From: an uncultured Bacilli bacterium
GTDB lineage: Bacteria > Bacillota_I > Bacilli_A > RF39 > UBA660
Reading direction: 5' to 3'
DNA length: 30,776 bases
Assembly (NCBI GenBank): GCA_934096105.1
Contig: CAKOLH010000011.1
Location: 1-30,776, forward strand
A program made the position numbers and the translations under genes. Below, piece after piece: positions 7,011-14,047 of this stretch (the stretch's first letter is position 1; the number at the start of each line of letters is the position of its first letter). The notes under the pieces were generated by a model. It did not search any database. It was not told where the DNA came from and saw only the letters and a program-made list of their open reading frames with translations.

Positions 7011-8267
7011 ATGATACCATTTAAAAGAGCAAATATTTTATTGCCAAAAAATATTGATATGACAAAGTGGTCAGTAGTAGCTTGTGATCAGTATACTAGT
7101 GAAATGGACTACTGGAATGAAGTAGAGAAAATAGTAGGAGCAAGTCCATCTACACTTAGAATAACATTACCAGAAATATTTCTTGAAGATAGTGATGTTA
7201 ATGAAAGAATAAGTAAAATAAACGACACCATGAAAGAATATCTTGATGAAGATTTATTTTACGAATTAAAAGACTCTATGATTTATCTAGAGAGAACACA
7301 AGCTGATGGAAGAGTAAGAGAGGGACTTATGGGCATGGTTGACCTAGAGGACTATTCTTATGAAAAAGGATCACAAACTCTAATTAGAGCAACAGAAAAA
7401 ACAGTAATAGAAAGAATACCGCCTAGACTTAAAGTTAGAGAGAATGCTTTATTAGAACTTCCTCATATTATGATTCTAATAGATGATGAAAAGAAAAAAA
7501 TAATTGAAGATTTAAAAAATGAAGTTACAGATAGTGATGTAGTATATGACTTTGATCTAATGGAAAATGGTGGACATATCAAAGGTTATAAATTAAATGA
7601 CGATAGTATGGTTAAAGTAGAAGAAGGCCTTGAAGCATTATGTGACAAAGAATATTTTGAAAAGAAATATAATGTAAAAGATAAAGGAATACTATTGTTT
7701 GCAATGGGTGATGGAAACCATTCACTAGCTACTGCTAAAGCAAACTATGAAAATCTAAAGAAAACTATGACACCTGATGAATATTTAAATCATCCATCAA
7801 GATATGCACTAGTAGAATTAGTAAACCTACATAGTGAAGCTTTAGAATTTGAACCAATACATAGAGTAATATTTGATACAGATGTTAATAAGTTAATTGA
7901 AGAATTATATAAATATTATGATATCAATGAAGAAGAAAATGGTCAGTATTTTGAATTAGTAACAAAAGATATTGATAAGAAACTATATATATCTAATCCT
8001 AAATCAAATATTGCCGTAGGTTCTATTCAAATGTTCTTAGATGAATATCTAAAAGATAATAAAGGAAAGTTAGATTATATTCATGGAGATGAAACTACAA
8101 AAAATATGGGCATGGAAGAAAATAATGTAGCCATACTATTTGAAGCAATGCCAAAAGAAGAACTATTTAGAACAGTTATATTAGATGGGGCATTACCTAG
8201 AAAAACATTTTCTATGGGACATAGTTATGATAAGAGATATTATCTTGAGGCTAGAAAAATCAAATAA
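7011..8267 (+). CDS. DUF1015 family protein (COG4198)
   Basis: 418 aa. The family hallmark FAMGDGNHSLATAK is plain at about residues 230-243, and the N-terminal PFKRANILLP...VVACDQYTSEM region is also typical of DUF1015. The biochemical function is not established; the family is widespread in anaerobes. The conserved GDGNHS loop and the N-terminal VVACDQY segment are candidate active-site parts, which is inference. I chose the ATG at 7011 because AAAGGAGGG lies 6 bases upstream. A TTG at 6957 is in frame but has no ribosome site and would put the candidate promoter boxes of this stretch inside the coding sequence. It follows murE by 56 bases and ends in a strong terminator. Confidence 0.88.
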   Translation: MIPFKRANILLPKNIDMTKWSVVACDQYTSEMDYWNEVEKIVGASPSTLRITLPEIFLEDSDVNERISKINDTMKEYLDEDLFYELKDSMIYLERTQADGRVREGLMGMVDLEDYSYEKGSQTLIRATEKTVIERIPPRLKVRENALLELPHIMILIDDEKKKIIEDLKNEVTDSDVVYDFDLMENGGHIKGYKLNDDSMVKVEEGLEALCDKEYFEKKYNVKDKGILLFAMGDGNHSLATAKANYENLKKTMTPDEYLNHPSRYALVELVNLHSEALEFEPIHRVIFDTDVNKLIEELYKYYDINEEENGQYFELVTKDIDKKLYISNPKSNIAVGSIQMFLDEYLKDNKGKLDYIHGDETTKNMGMEENNVAILFEAMPKEELFRTVILDGALPRKTFSMGHSYDKRYYLEARKIK

Positions 8268-8277
8268 AAATATTCTG

Positions 8278-8305
8278 GAAGTTAATCAAATTAACTTCTT
8301 TTTTT
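8278..8305 (+). terminator. Intrinsic terminator after the DUF1015 gene
   Basis: A perfect 9-bp stem (8278-8286 with 8290-8298), a CAA loop and T7. A clean stop for the murE/DUF1015 region. Confidence 0.92.
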
Positions 8306-8345
8306 ATATATTTTATGATATATTTATATTAGGAATGGTGAGTAT

Positions 8346-9062
8346 ATGAAAAAGTTAAATATAATATGCATTATTATGGGGATAATATGTTTTCTACTAA
8401 CTGGTTATATAGTTTACAACAAGTTTTTTAAAGAAAAAGAAATAGATTTTAACAAAGAAGAAGAAATAGAATTATTAGATGATGAACTAGCAGAAATAGG
8501 TACTCCTTTAGGATGGCTTATTATTACAGATGGAATAGATCACCAAAATGAAGATGGTACAAAGTATAATATTAGCTATGGTACCGATTTATTAAAAGAA
8601 TATTCAAATAGACAACTATTTACAATGGAATATATATTATCCACTAAAAATGAAAATGATAAATTTATTTTATTAAGTAGTTTTGATAATAATAAAATAG
8701 AAGGTGAACCAACTGACGATTATACTTTAGCATATCTAGATTATAATACCTTTAATAAATATTATAAAGATTTATTCGGTGAAGACTTTGATTTAAATAA
8801 ACAAGATAAAGGTAATACTAACTATGATAAAGAGTATGTTTATTATAGAAATAGAAGAGCGGGTAGTAATAATGTATATGTACCAATTATTAAAGCAACT
8901 AGTGTAAAATATAAAAATAATAAATATATAGCAAATATCGAGGTTACCTATAGTACTAGAGCTAGCAGTTTAATAGGAGTACCTAAAAGTAACGGAACAA
9001 TAACTTATACTAAAAATATTAATAATAATATATTATTAAAAACATTTACTATTAACAAGTAG
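8346..9062 (+). CDS. Membrane-anchored extracytoplasmic hypothetical protein
   Basis: 238 aa, not recognised. A short basic start (KK) and one hydrophobic helix at about 5-26 are followed by a charged stretch and an Asn/Asp/Tyr/Lys-rich domain. There is no lipobox Cys and no convincing cleavage site, so it is probably held by an uncleaved N-terminal anchor with the domain outside. The C-terminal third alternates polar and hydrophobic residues in a beta-like pattern. AGGAATGGTG precedes the start. Its promoter is unclear: T/A-rich sequence is present but has no good box pair. It forms its own small unit between a terminator and the promoter at 9093. Function unknown. Confidence 0.7.
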   Translation: MKKLNIICIIMGIICFLLTGYIVYNKFFKEKEIDFNKEEEIELLDDELAEIGTPLGWLIITDGIDHQNEDGTKYNISYGTDLLKEYSNRQLFTMEYILSTKNENDKFILLSSFDNNKIEGEPTDDYTLAYLDYNTFNKYYKDLFGEDFDLNKQDKGNTNYDKEYVYYRNRRAGSNNVYVPIIKATSVKYKNNKYIANIEVTYSTRASSLIGVPKSNGTITYTKNINNNILLKTFTINK

Positions 9063-9092
9063 AATTGACTATTTATTGTACCATACAAATAA

Positions 9093-9121
9093 TTGACAAT
9101 AATAATAATTTCTGCTAGAAT
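9093..9121 (+). promoter_or_regulatory. Strong consensus promoter for the first 209-aa paralog
   Basis: TTGACA at 9093-9098, a 17-base spacer and TAGAAT at 9116-9121 with an upstream TGC (extended -10). It shows that the in-frame TTG at 9093 is a -35 box and not a start codon. Confidence 0.88.
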
Positions 9122-9152
9122 ATACTTTACTTTGAAAGGAACAAATATTATT

Positions 9153-9782
9153 ATGAAAGATTATTCATTAAATGAAGAAGAAAGAAAAGAATTTATTTTA
9201 AATTATGCTAAAGAAGAAGATACAATAACAGCTAATTTTGCAGACGGAAGTAGTTATATTATTCCTAATACAGAAAGCAATGAAAACAAATTAGAAGGAA
9301 AGATGATAGAGCAGGTCGCTAATAGTAAAGAAAGAAAAAATGAAACACTAAGATCAACTGGTATAACAATATTTATAATATTTTTATTTACTGCTGCATC
9401 TTTAAATGGGGCAAGTTGGCTTTGTAATATGTCACAAATTAAAGAAATAGCACTTGGACTTGGAATAGCAGCAGTAATAAATATACCAATGTTTGTAAAA
9501 ATAATAAAAAACAATAGTTTATTAAGAGATATAGAAAAAAATAGTTTTTTTGTTAAGAATCAAGAAGTAATTAATAGAGGTATAAACAATACTAATGTTT
9601 TAGTAAATTCTAATGTACTAGAAAAAGAAAAAATAACTATTAATGATATGGATTATAGTTATAAATATAATGAATTAAAAAGAATTGTTAAAAATACAGA
9701 GGTACAAGATAAATTTGTTTTTGATACTTTTTCTAAAGAAGAAGTGCAGGATAAACAAAAGATAAAAGTTAGAAGAAGATAA
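9153..9782 (+). CDS. Membrane protein of unknown family, copy 1 of a tandem pair
   Basis: 209 aa. The ATG at 9153 is fixed by three things: GAAAGGA upstream, the promoter at 9093-9121, and exact colinearity with the paralog at 9970 (both begin MKDYSLNE and both have 209 residues). A soluble N-terminal domain (1-68) is followed by two hydrophobic segments (about 69-90 and 95-118) and a cytoplasmic C-terminal half that ends in KVRRR. The two copies agree at about two thirds of positions without gaps. The N-terminal and C-terminal parts (KNQEVINRG, TNVLVNSN, YKYNELKRIV, NTEVQDKF) are the most conserved, while the membrane helices differ most. I do not recognise the family. It has its own promoter and double terminator. 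Confidence 0.8.
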   Translation: MKDYSLNEEERKEFILNYAKEEDTITANFADGSSYIIPNTESNENKLEGKMIEQVANSKERKNETLRSTGITIFIIFLFTAASLNGASWLCNMSQIKEIALGLGIAAVINIPMFVKIIKNNSLLRDIEKNSFFVKNQEVINRGINNTNVLVNSNVLEKEKITINDMDYSYKYNELKRIVKNTEVQDKFVFDTFSKEEVQDKQKIKVRRR

Positions 9783-9796
9783 TTTCTTCTTTTTTT
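9771..9796 (+). terminator. Intrinsic terminator at the end of paralog copy 1
   Basis: A 7-bp GAA-rich stem (9771-9777 with 9784-9790) carries the stop codon in its loop and is followed by T7. The same hairpin is present after copy 2. Confidence 0.75.
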
Positions 9797-9830
9797 CACT
9801 CTAAGCCTGTAGTCTTAGAGTGTTATTTTA
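9797..9830 (+). terminator. Second terminator-like hairpin after paralog copy 1
   Basis: A perfect 9-bp stem (9797-9805 with 9814-9822), an 8-base loop and a short T-rich tail. A decayed copy lies after paralog 2 (about 10616-10645), where the CTAAGCCTG core survives but the pairing is partly lost. Confidence 0.65.
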
Positions 9831-9915
9831 AACCTTATTCTAAGTTTTAAAATAAAATTTATTATATAAAAGCCATATTAGAATACCATTAATTATTAAC
9901 AAAAAAAAGTTAAAC

Positions 9916-9944
9916 TTGACTTTTATTTCGTTTTAGTATACAAT
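9916..9944 (+). promoter_or_regulatory. Promoter for the second 209-aa paralog
   Basis: TTGACT at 9916-9921, a 17-base spacer and TACAAT at 9939-9944. A small inverted repeat (TTAAC, 8 A, GTTAA; 9896-9913) touches the -35 from upstream and could be an operator, but this is speculative. Confidence 0.78.
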
Positions 9945-9969
9945 ATATGGCGCTTAGAAAGGAGTTATT

Positions 9970-10599
9970 ATGAAAGATTATTCATTAAATGAACAAGAAA
10001 GAAAAGAGTTTATTTTAAATTATACTAAAGAAGAAGATACAATAACAGTTAATTTTGCAGATGGAAATAGTTATACCGTACCTAATACTGAAAATAATGA
10101 AAATACAATAGAAAGCAAAATGATAGAACAAGTAGCTAAGAGTAAAGAAAAAAGAAATAGTGTATTAATATCAAGAGGAATAAATATATTATCAATATTA
10201 ATCATAACAGCAGCTTCAGTAGTAGGAGCTACTAAGGTTTTAGATATGGCATTAATCAAAGAAATAGGTATTGGACTTGGAATGGCAGCAGTAGTAAACA
10301 TACCTGTAGTTACAAGATTAGTTAAAAATAACAACATGTTAAAAGATATACAAAAAAATAGATTTTTTGTTAAAAACCAAGAAGTAATTAATAGAGGTAT
10401 AGTAAATACTAATGTTCTTGTTAATTCAAACATACAAAATAATGAAATAATAACTATTAACGATATAGATAATGGTTATAAATATAATGAATTAAAAAGA
10501 ATTGTTGAAAATACAGAAGTACAAGATAAATTCGCTTTTGATACTTTTCCAGAAGAAGTAGTGCAAGATAAACCAAAAACAAAAGTTAGAAGAAGATAA
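9970..10599 (+). CDS. Membrane protein of unknown family, copy 2 of a tandem pair
   Basis: 209 aa, paralog of the gene at 9153. AAAGGAG lies 6 bases before the ATG. It has the same layout: soluble N-terminus, two hydrophobic segments (about 69-90 and 95-118) and a basic C-terminal KVRRR. Changes between copies concentrate in the membrane segments and in the loop between them. For example, copy 1 has a WLCNM stretch there that copy 2 lacks, so copy 2 has no cysteine at that point. Each copy has its own promoter, which suggests separate regulation or dosage and not a simple redundant pair. Function unknown; no similarity to the surrounding genes. Confidence 0.8.
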   Translation: MKDYSLNEQERKEFILNYTKEEDTITVNFADGNSYTVPNTENNENTIESKMIEQVAKSKEKRNSVLISRGINILSILIITAASVVGATKVLDMALIKEIGIGLGMAAVVNIPVVTRLVKNNNMLKDIQKNRFFVKNQEVINRGIVNTNVLVNSNIQNNEIITINDIDNGYKYNELKRIVENTEVQDKFAFDTFPEEVVQDKPKTKVRRR

Positions 10600-10615
10600 T
10601 TTTCTTCTTTTTTTT
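10588..10615 (+). terminator. Intrinsic terminator at the end of paralog copy 2
   Basis: A 7-bp stem (10588-10594 with 10602-10608), with the stop codon in the loop, is followed by T8. It is the counterpart of the hairpin at 9771. Confidence 0.75.
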
Positions 10616-10710
10616 GCATACTAAGCCTGCAGCCCTAGAGTACAATTATATATAAGACAGTGTTAGAATGCCAAAAAATTACAAAAAGAAAAAATATTTT
10701 TGCTTAATAC

Positions 10711-10739
10711 TTGTAACTATTAAAAAAATATGGTATACT
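10711..10739 (+). promoter_or_regulatory. Promoter for the DUF1292-like gene
   Basis: TTGTAA at 10711-10716, a 17-base spacer and TATACT at 10734-10739 with TGG before it (extended -10). It lies 40 bases before the ATG at 10779 and rules out the longer in-frame start at 10668. Confidence 0.78.
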
Positions 10740-10778
10740 TACAGCAGAATAGAAAATAGTTTATATGGAGGAAAGATT

Positions 10779-11702
10779 ATGAATAATAAGTTTATACTTA
10801 ATGCTAATGGCATAAAAAAAGATGCAGAAATTATAGTTAAATTTAATTTAGAAAACAAAGATTACTTAATTTATTGTACTGATGAGAATGAAAGTAATAA
10901 ACAAGTTTTTGTTTCAAAATTAACTTTAAATTCAGAGGGAAAATATTTTATAGATGATATTACTTCAGAAGAAAAAAATAAATTAAGTGGAGTTGTATAT
11001 AACATTGTTATATTAACACCAAATGAAGCTAAAAAAGGAATAGAGGCAAAAACATTAATAGATAAATTAACAAATGAAAATAAAGTTATGTTATCAGTTG
11101 AAATGCCAATGCTTAATGAACAAGTTTATTATAGCAATTGTTCTATAGCTATCACAAGTAAATTACTAGTAGAAGAAGCAATAAATTTCTTTAAAACAAA
11201 CTTAACTAGCAAAGTAGAAGAACCAGTTCAATCAGTTCCAACTTGGTCAATTCCTACAATGGAACCAAGTGTAACTCCTCAAAACGTTCCAACTACTGAA
11301 ATACCTAGTGTACCGATTACTAATATTCCAACTATGAATGAGCCATCAGTTTCTACTGAACAAGTACCAGTTAATAATAATGCTCAATTAACTCCAGAAC
11401 AACCAATTTCTGCAGAACAAACATTCAATGCGACACCAACTCCAGTACAAATACCAAATGAAACTGTAGTAGCTTCAAATAATAGTGGTATGGTTAATGA
11501 ACCAAATCCACAAGCTGAGAAACTAGCAGTAGTTTCTGATCCAAGTTTAAATAGTGCTGGATTAAATCTTCAACCTAATGTAGCAAGAAGAAATAGTGCT
11601 GGAAATGCCAATACTAAATATATTATTATTGGAACAATATGCCTAGTACTAGCAATAGCAGTAGTAGTAGTGGCATACTTCTTAATTAAAAATATGAAAT
11701 AA
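10779..11702 (+). CDS. DUF1292-like protein with a Pro/Thr-rich linker and C-terminal membrane anchor
   Basis: 307 aa. The N-terminal domain (about 1-100) resembles DUF1292 proteins: a beta-rich module with NKDYLIYCTDENE and VFVSKLTLN segments, then a helical SEEKNKLSGVVYNIV part. Residues about 145-275 are a low-complexity linker rich in Pro, Thr, Val, Ser and Asn. One strongly hydrophobic helix (about 281-302, IIIGTICLVLAIAVVVVAY) ends in KNMK, which is the layout of a tail-anchored protein with the bulk in the cytoplasm. TGGAGGAAAG precedes the ATG. The function of DUF1292 is unknown. It is a single-gene unit facing the convergent queH. Confidence 0.72.
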   Translation: MNNKFILNANGIKKDAEIIVKFNLENKDYLIYCTDENESNKQVFVSKLTLNSEGKYFIDDITSEEKNKLSGVVYNIVILTPNEAKKGIEAKTLIDKLTNENKVMLSVEMPMLNEQVYYSNCSIAITSKLLVEEAINFFKTNLTSKVEEPVQSVPTWSIPTMEPSVTPQNVPTTEIPSVPITNIPTMNEPSVSTEQVPVNNNAQLTPEQPISAEQTFNATPTPVQIPNETVVASNNSGMVNEPNPQAEKLAVVSDPSLNSAGLNLQPNVARRNSAGNANTKYIIIGTICLVLAIAVVVVAYFLIKNMK

Positions 11703-11745
11703 AAAAATTACTGTGGTTTAGAATATATACATCCACAGTAATTTT
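11698..11745 (-). terminator. Intrinsic terminator of queH (hairpin shared by converging genes)
   Basis: A perfect 13-bp stem (11704-11716 with 11733-11745) that includes the last codons of queH. On the minus strand it is followed by T7 (11701-11707), a good terminator. On the plus strand only a TTTT follows, so it may also slow transcription from 10779, more weakly. Confidence 0.82.
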
Positions 11746-12307
11746 GTCTATATAAATTATATTTTTGTGATAACAAGATGGATTTTTTATATCCATCTTT
11801 TTTCTTAAAGTCAGAATACAACCATTTAACTTTATATTTATCCTCTAGTTCCTTACCAATTTCATTAATCCAAAGAGCATTCTTATAAGGACTAACAGAT
11901 AAAGTAGTACAGAAATAATCATAATCATTATCTTTAGCTGTACTGGCAGTTTTTTCCATTCTCATCCTATAACATACATAGCATCTTTTGCCTCTTTCAG
12001 GCTCTTTTTCTAGTCCTTTAATTAATTCTTCATAATTATCATTATCATAATCACAGTCTAGTATATCAACATTATTAATTTTATCAATTTCCTTAATAAG
12101 TTTAATTTGCTCTTCTTTTCTTTTTAAATATTCATCATAAGGGTATATATTAGGATTATAATATAAAATAGTAATATCAAAGTAATTAGTAAGATAACTA
12201 ATAACATGACTACTACATGGACCACAGCAGCTATGAAGTAGTAGTCTCTTTTTACCATTTAAATTATTCAAAATATCTTCACACATAATACTATAGTTTT
12301 CTTTCAT
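11708..12307 (-). CDS. queH: Epoxyqueuosine reductase QueH
   Basis: 199 aa, the non-cobalamin epoxyqueuosine reductase that finishes queuosine in the tRNA wobble base (the former DUF208 family). The iron-sulfur/iron-binding cysteines are visible: HSCCGPC at 25-31, CYVC in the middle, and CGC close to the C-terminus. The YYNPNIYPYDEYLKRKEEQ and TTLSVSPYKN segments are also hallmarks. In Bacillota QueH replaces QueG. No other queuosine genes are in the window. The start has GAGGTG upstream on the minus strand. It is expressed alone from a good promoter. Confidence 0.95.
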   Translation of the reverse strand: MKENYSIMCEDILNNLNGKKRLLLHSCCGPCSSHVISYLTNYFDITILYYNPNIYPYDEYLKRKEEQIKLIKEIDKINNVDILDCDYDNDNYEELIKGLEKEPERGKRCYVCYRMRMEKTASTAKDNDYDYFCTTLSVSPYKNALWINEIGKELEDKYKVKWLYSDFKKKDGYKKSILLSQKYNLYRQNYCGCIYSKPQ

Positions 12308-12329
12308 AATTCACCTCAAAAGCATTTAT

Positions 12330-12358
12330 ATTATAACATTCATTATAATAAAAGTAAA
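12330..12358 (-). promoter_or_regulatory. Promoter for queH
   Basis: On the minus strand: TTTACT (12353-12358), a 17-base spacer and TATAAT (12330-12335) with TGT before it (extended -10). It lies 22 bases upstream of the queH ATG. Confidence 0.8.
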
Positions 12359-12425
12359 CTAAAAATAAACTCTAGGTTATCATTACAATGAATGTATAAA
12401 ACAAATGTAAAATCATATAATTTTC

Positions 12426-12454
12426 TTGAAAAAACAATTATAAATTGTTACAAT
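12426..12454 (+). promoter_or_regulatory. Promoter for the thioredoxin-like gene and trmL
   Basis: TTGAAA at 12426-12431, a 17-base spacer and TACAAT at 12449-12454 with TGT before it. An AAAGGAGG follows at about 12457-12464. Confidence 0.82.
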
Positions 12455-12474
12455 ATAAAAGGAGGCATTAAAAT

Positions 12475-12963
12475 ATGGAAAAAAATAGAAATATACCATT
12501 TAAAAATTATATTTTACTAGCAGTAACCCTTATATTAACCATAATAGTGGTAATTTATTTCTTTTTATGGCATAGTAATAATGAAGAAAATAATTTAAGG
12601 GCGCCAATAATGGATAAGTATTTAAGAGTAATTAATTATAACGAATTAGATGATTTCCTAGTAGAAAATAAAGATTCAGTTATTTATATTTCAAAACTAA
12701 ATGATAAAGAAATAAGAGCTTTTGAAAAGAAATTAAAATTATTAGTTAATGATTATTCATTAAATAACACAATATTATATTTAGACTTAACTGATAAAAA
12801 CATAAATAAACTAAAACTAGAAGATAAAAATATTAGTTATCCAGCAGTATTAATATATAAAAATGGTGAAATAATCAGTTACTTTGATATAAAGAAAAAT
12901 AATTATGATATAAAATTGCTAAAAGAATATTTAATAGAAGAAGGAATAATAAAGAATGATTAA
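12475..12963 (+). CDS. Membrane-anchored thioredoxin-fold-like protein without CxxC
   Basis: 162 aa. An N-terminal helix (about 13-32) anchors an outward domain whose pattern fits a thioredoxin fold: a strand VIYISKL, a long helix, ILYLDLTD, then YPAVLIYKNGEI with the family's cis-Pro-like position. No Cys is present where the CxxC would be (YISKLNDKE), so it cannot do redox chemistry by that route. It may be a binding or structural relative of the CxxC protein at 13485. AAAGGAGG precedes the ATG. Its last 8 bases overlap trmL, so the two are translated together. The fold is inferred by eye from a short pattern; function unknown. Confidence 0.62.
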   Translation: MEKNRNIPFKNYILLAVTLILTIIVVIYFFLWHSNNEENNLRAPIMDKYLRVINYNELDDFLVENKDSVIYISKLNDKEIRAFEKKLKLLVNDYSLNNTILYLDLTDKNINKLKLEDKNISYPAVLIYKNGEIISYFDIKKNNYDIKLLKEYLIEEGIIKND

Positions 12964-13465
12964 TATAGTTTTATACGAGCCAGAAATACCCGAAAATACA
13001 GGAAATATAATGCGAACTTGTGCAGGTACCAATAGTAAATTACATTTAATAGAACCATTAGGATTTGTACTAGATGAAAAAAGAATAAAAAGAAGTGGGG
13101 TAAATTATATTGACAAAGTAGAATATAAAAGATATTTAGATTATGAAGACTTTAAAAATAATAATGAAGGAGAATATTATTATTTCACTAGATATGGTAC
13201 TAAGTCGTATGATGAAATTGATTTTAGTGATAAAAATAAAAATTACTATTTAATATTTGGAAAAGAAAGTACAGGCATACCTAAAGAAATATTACATAAT
13301 AATTTAGACAGATGTTATAGAATACCCACTAGTGACAATATAAGAGCTTTAAATCTATCTAATTGCGTAGCCTTAGTAACATATGAAGCATTAAGACAGC
13401 AAAAGTTTCCTAATTTACTAAGAAGTGATCCGTTTAAAGGAGAAGACTACTTAGAAAAAGAATAA
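12956..13465 (+). CDS. trmL: tRNA (cytidine/uridine-34 2'-O)-methyltransferase TrmL
   Basis: 169 aa, SpoU-family SPOUT methyltransferase that modifies the wobble nucleotide of leucine tRNAs with S-adenosylmethionine. Motifs: EPEIPENTGNIMRTCAGT at the N-terminus, LIFGKESTGIPKEIL in the middle, and IPTSDNIRALNLSNCVAL near the end, which form the knotted cofactor site. Length is normal for TrmL. Its start lies inside the end of the thioredoxin-like gene (8-base overlap), with no separate promoter. With queH across the intergenic space, two wobble-base modification genes are close together, but they are on opposite strands. Confidence 0.95.
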   Translation: MINIVLYEPEIPENTGNIMRTCAGTNSKLHLIEPLGFVLDEKRIKRSGVNYIDKVEYKRYLDYEDFKNNNEGEYYYFTRYGTKSYDEIDFSDKNKNYYLIFGKESTGIPKEILHNNLDRCYRIPTSDNIRALNLSNCVALVTYEALRQQKFPNLLRSDPFKGEDYLEKE

Positions 13466-13473
13466 CATAAAAT

Positions 13474-13508
13474 AAAAGAATGACTTATTTAATAAAGCCA
13501 TTCTTTTT
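13474..13508. terminator. Bidirectional terminator between trmL and the thioredoxin-like gene
   Basis: A 12-bp stem with one mismatch (13474-13485 with 13496-13507) has T-rich sequence on both outgoing strands. It sits between two converging genes and overlaps the stop of the minus-strand one. Confidence 0.8.
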
Positions 13509-13925
13509 AAATTTATCTATAGTTTTTTCTATAGATATATCTCCTTCGATTCTAGTAGCAGTAGTTTTTTCTTCACCATCTTTAAAGAATATTGTTGTAG
13601 GAGTTCCACCATCAAAACTAAACTTATTTTTAAATTCTTTATAGTCATCATCACTAAATTTATCAACATCAGTATAATATATCTTAATATTATAATCATT
13701 GGATATCTTTTTAAGTTTTGGTTTATAAGAATTACAATGTATACATTTGCTTGCAGATACACATAATATAAAGCTTTCCTTATTATTAACTTTTTCTAGT
13801 ACATCATTATAATTAAGCTTAATAAAATTCTTACTACCAGCAGATATACCATACCAAATAATAACTCCAAGAATAATAGCAATAAGTATAATGCCACCAA
13901 TAATTAAATAGTTTTTCTTCTTCAT
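13485..13925 (-). CDS. Membrane-anchored thioredoxin-like protein with CIHC motif
   Basis: 146 aa from the ATG at 13925, which has GGTGA upstream; an in-frame TTG at 13973 lies in the -35 box and is rejected. One N-terminal helix (about 6-26) is followed by a thioredoxin fold facing outward. The redox motif is CIHC at 61-64 in SASKCIHCNSYKP, and the cis-Pro is P109 in GGTPT, followed by FFKDGE. It is expected to make, break or transfer disulfides in exported proteins. It is transcribed divergently from the Tad-like operon, with promoter boxes only 14 bases apart, and the exported proteins there are rich in Cys pairs, which makes it a candidate folding helper for them (inference). Confidence 0.8.
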   Translation of the reverse strand: MKKKNYLIIGGIILIAIILGVIIWYGISAGSKNFIKLNYNDVLEKVNNKESFILCVSASKCIHCNSYKPKLKKISNDYNIKIYYTDVDKFSDDDYKEFKNKFSFDGGTPTTIFFKDGEEKTTATRIEGDISIEKTIDKFKKNGFIK

Positions 13926-13944
13926 TTTTAAAATCACCAATATA

Positions 13945-13973
13945 ATAATATCACTTTTTATACAAAAAATCAA
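13945..13973 (-). promoter_or_regulatory. Promoter for the CIHC thioredoxin-like gene
   Basis: Minus strand: TTGATT (13968-13973), a 17-base spacer and TATTAT (13945-13950). It faces away from the Tad-like operon promoter. Confidence 0.72.
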
Positions 13974-13987
13974 AAAATACTTTTTTT

Positions 13988-14017
13988 TTGACAGAAAAAA
14001 TGATATTATTATATATA
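13988..14017 (+). promoter_or_regulatory. Promoter of the Tad-like operon
   Basis: A perfect TTGACA at 13988-13993, an 18-base spacer and TATATA at 14012-14017, about 30 bases before the first ATG. It follows a run of 9 T. No internal terminator is seen until 23428, so one transcript could cover about 9.4 kb. Confidence 0.72.
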
Positions 14018-14047
14018 TGATAGAGTAGTGTGAAGGGAGTATTAAAT

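Larger units (their letters stand above)
9153..10645 (+). repeat. Diverged tandem gene duplication
   Basis: Unit 1 (9153-9822) and unit 2 (9970-about 10645) share the ribosome-site context, the whole coding sequence without indels, the terminator that overlaps the stop codon, and the CTAAGCCTG hairpin about 15-45 bases after the stop. The promoters upstream are each good but not alike, so the duplicated block seems to run from near the ribosome site to just past the second hairpin. Divergence of the second hairpin suggests an old duplication. Confidence 0.8.

Noticed and set aside
9093..9152. Extended N-terminus for the first 209-aa paralog from a TTG
   Set aside because: This TTG is the -35 box TTGACA of a consensus promoter, and the paralog at 9970 begins at the homologous ATG.
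9823..9855. Inverted repeat of A and T only (10-bp arms) between the paralogs
   Set aside because: In sequence this A+T-rich it is likely to arise by chance and has no T-tail or nearby gene end.
10668..10778. Longer start of the DUF1292-like gene
   Set aside because: The extra region contains a full promoter (10711-10739), while the ATG at 10779 has a strong ribosome site.
13926..13973. Longer start (TTG at 13973) of the CIHC thioredoxin-like protein
   Set aside because: The TTG is the -35 box of the minus-strand promoter, and the ATG at 13925 has its own ribosome site.
13981..13989. T9 run as the tail of a terminator
   Set aside because: No stem precedes it on the plus strand; it is the upstream edge of the TTGACA promoter.
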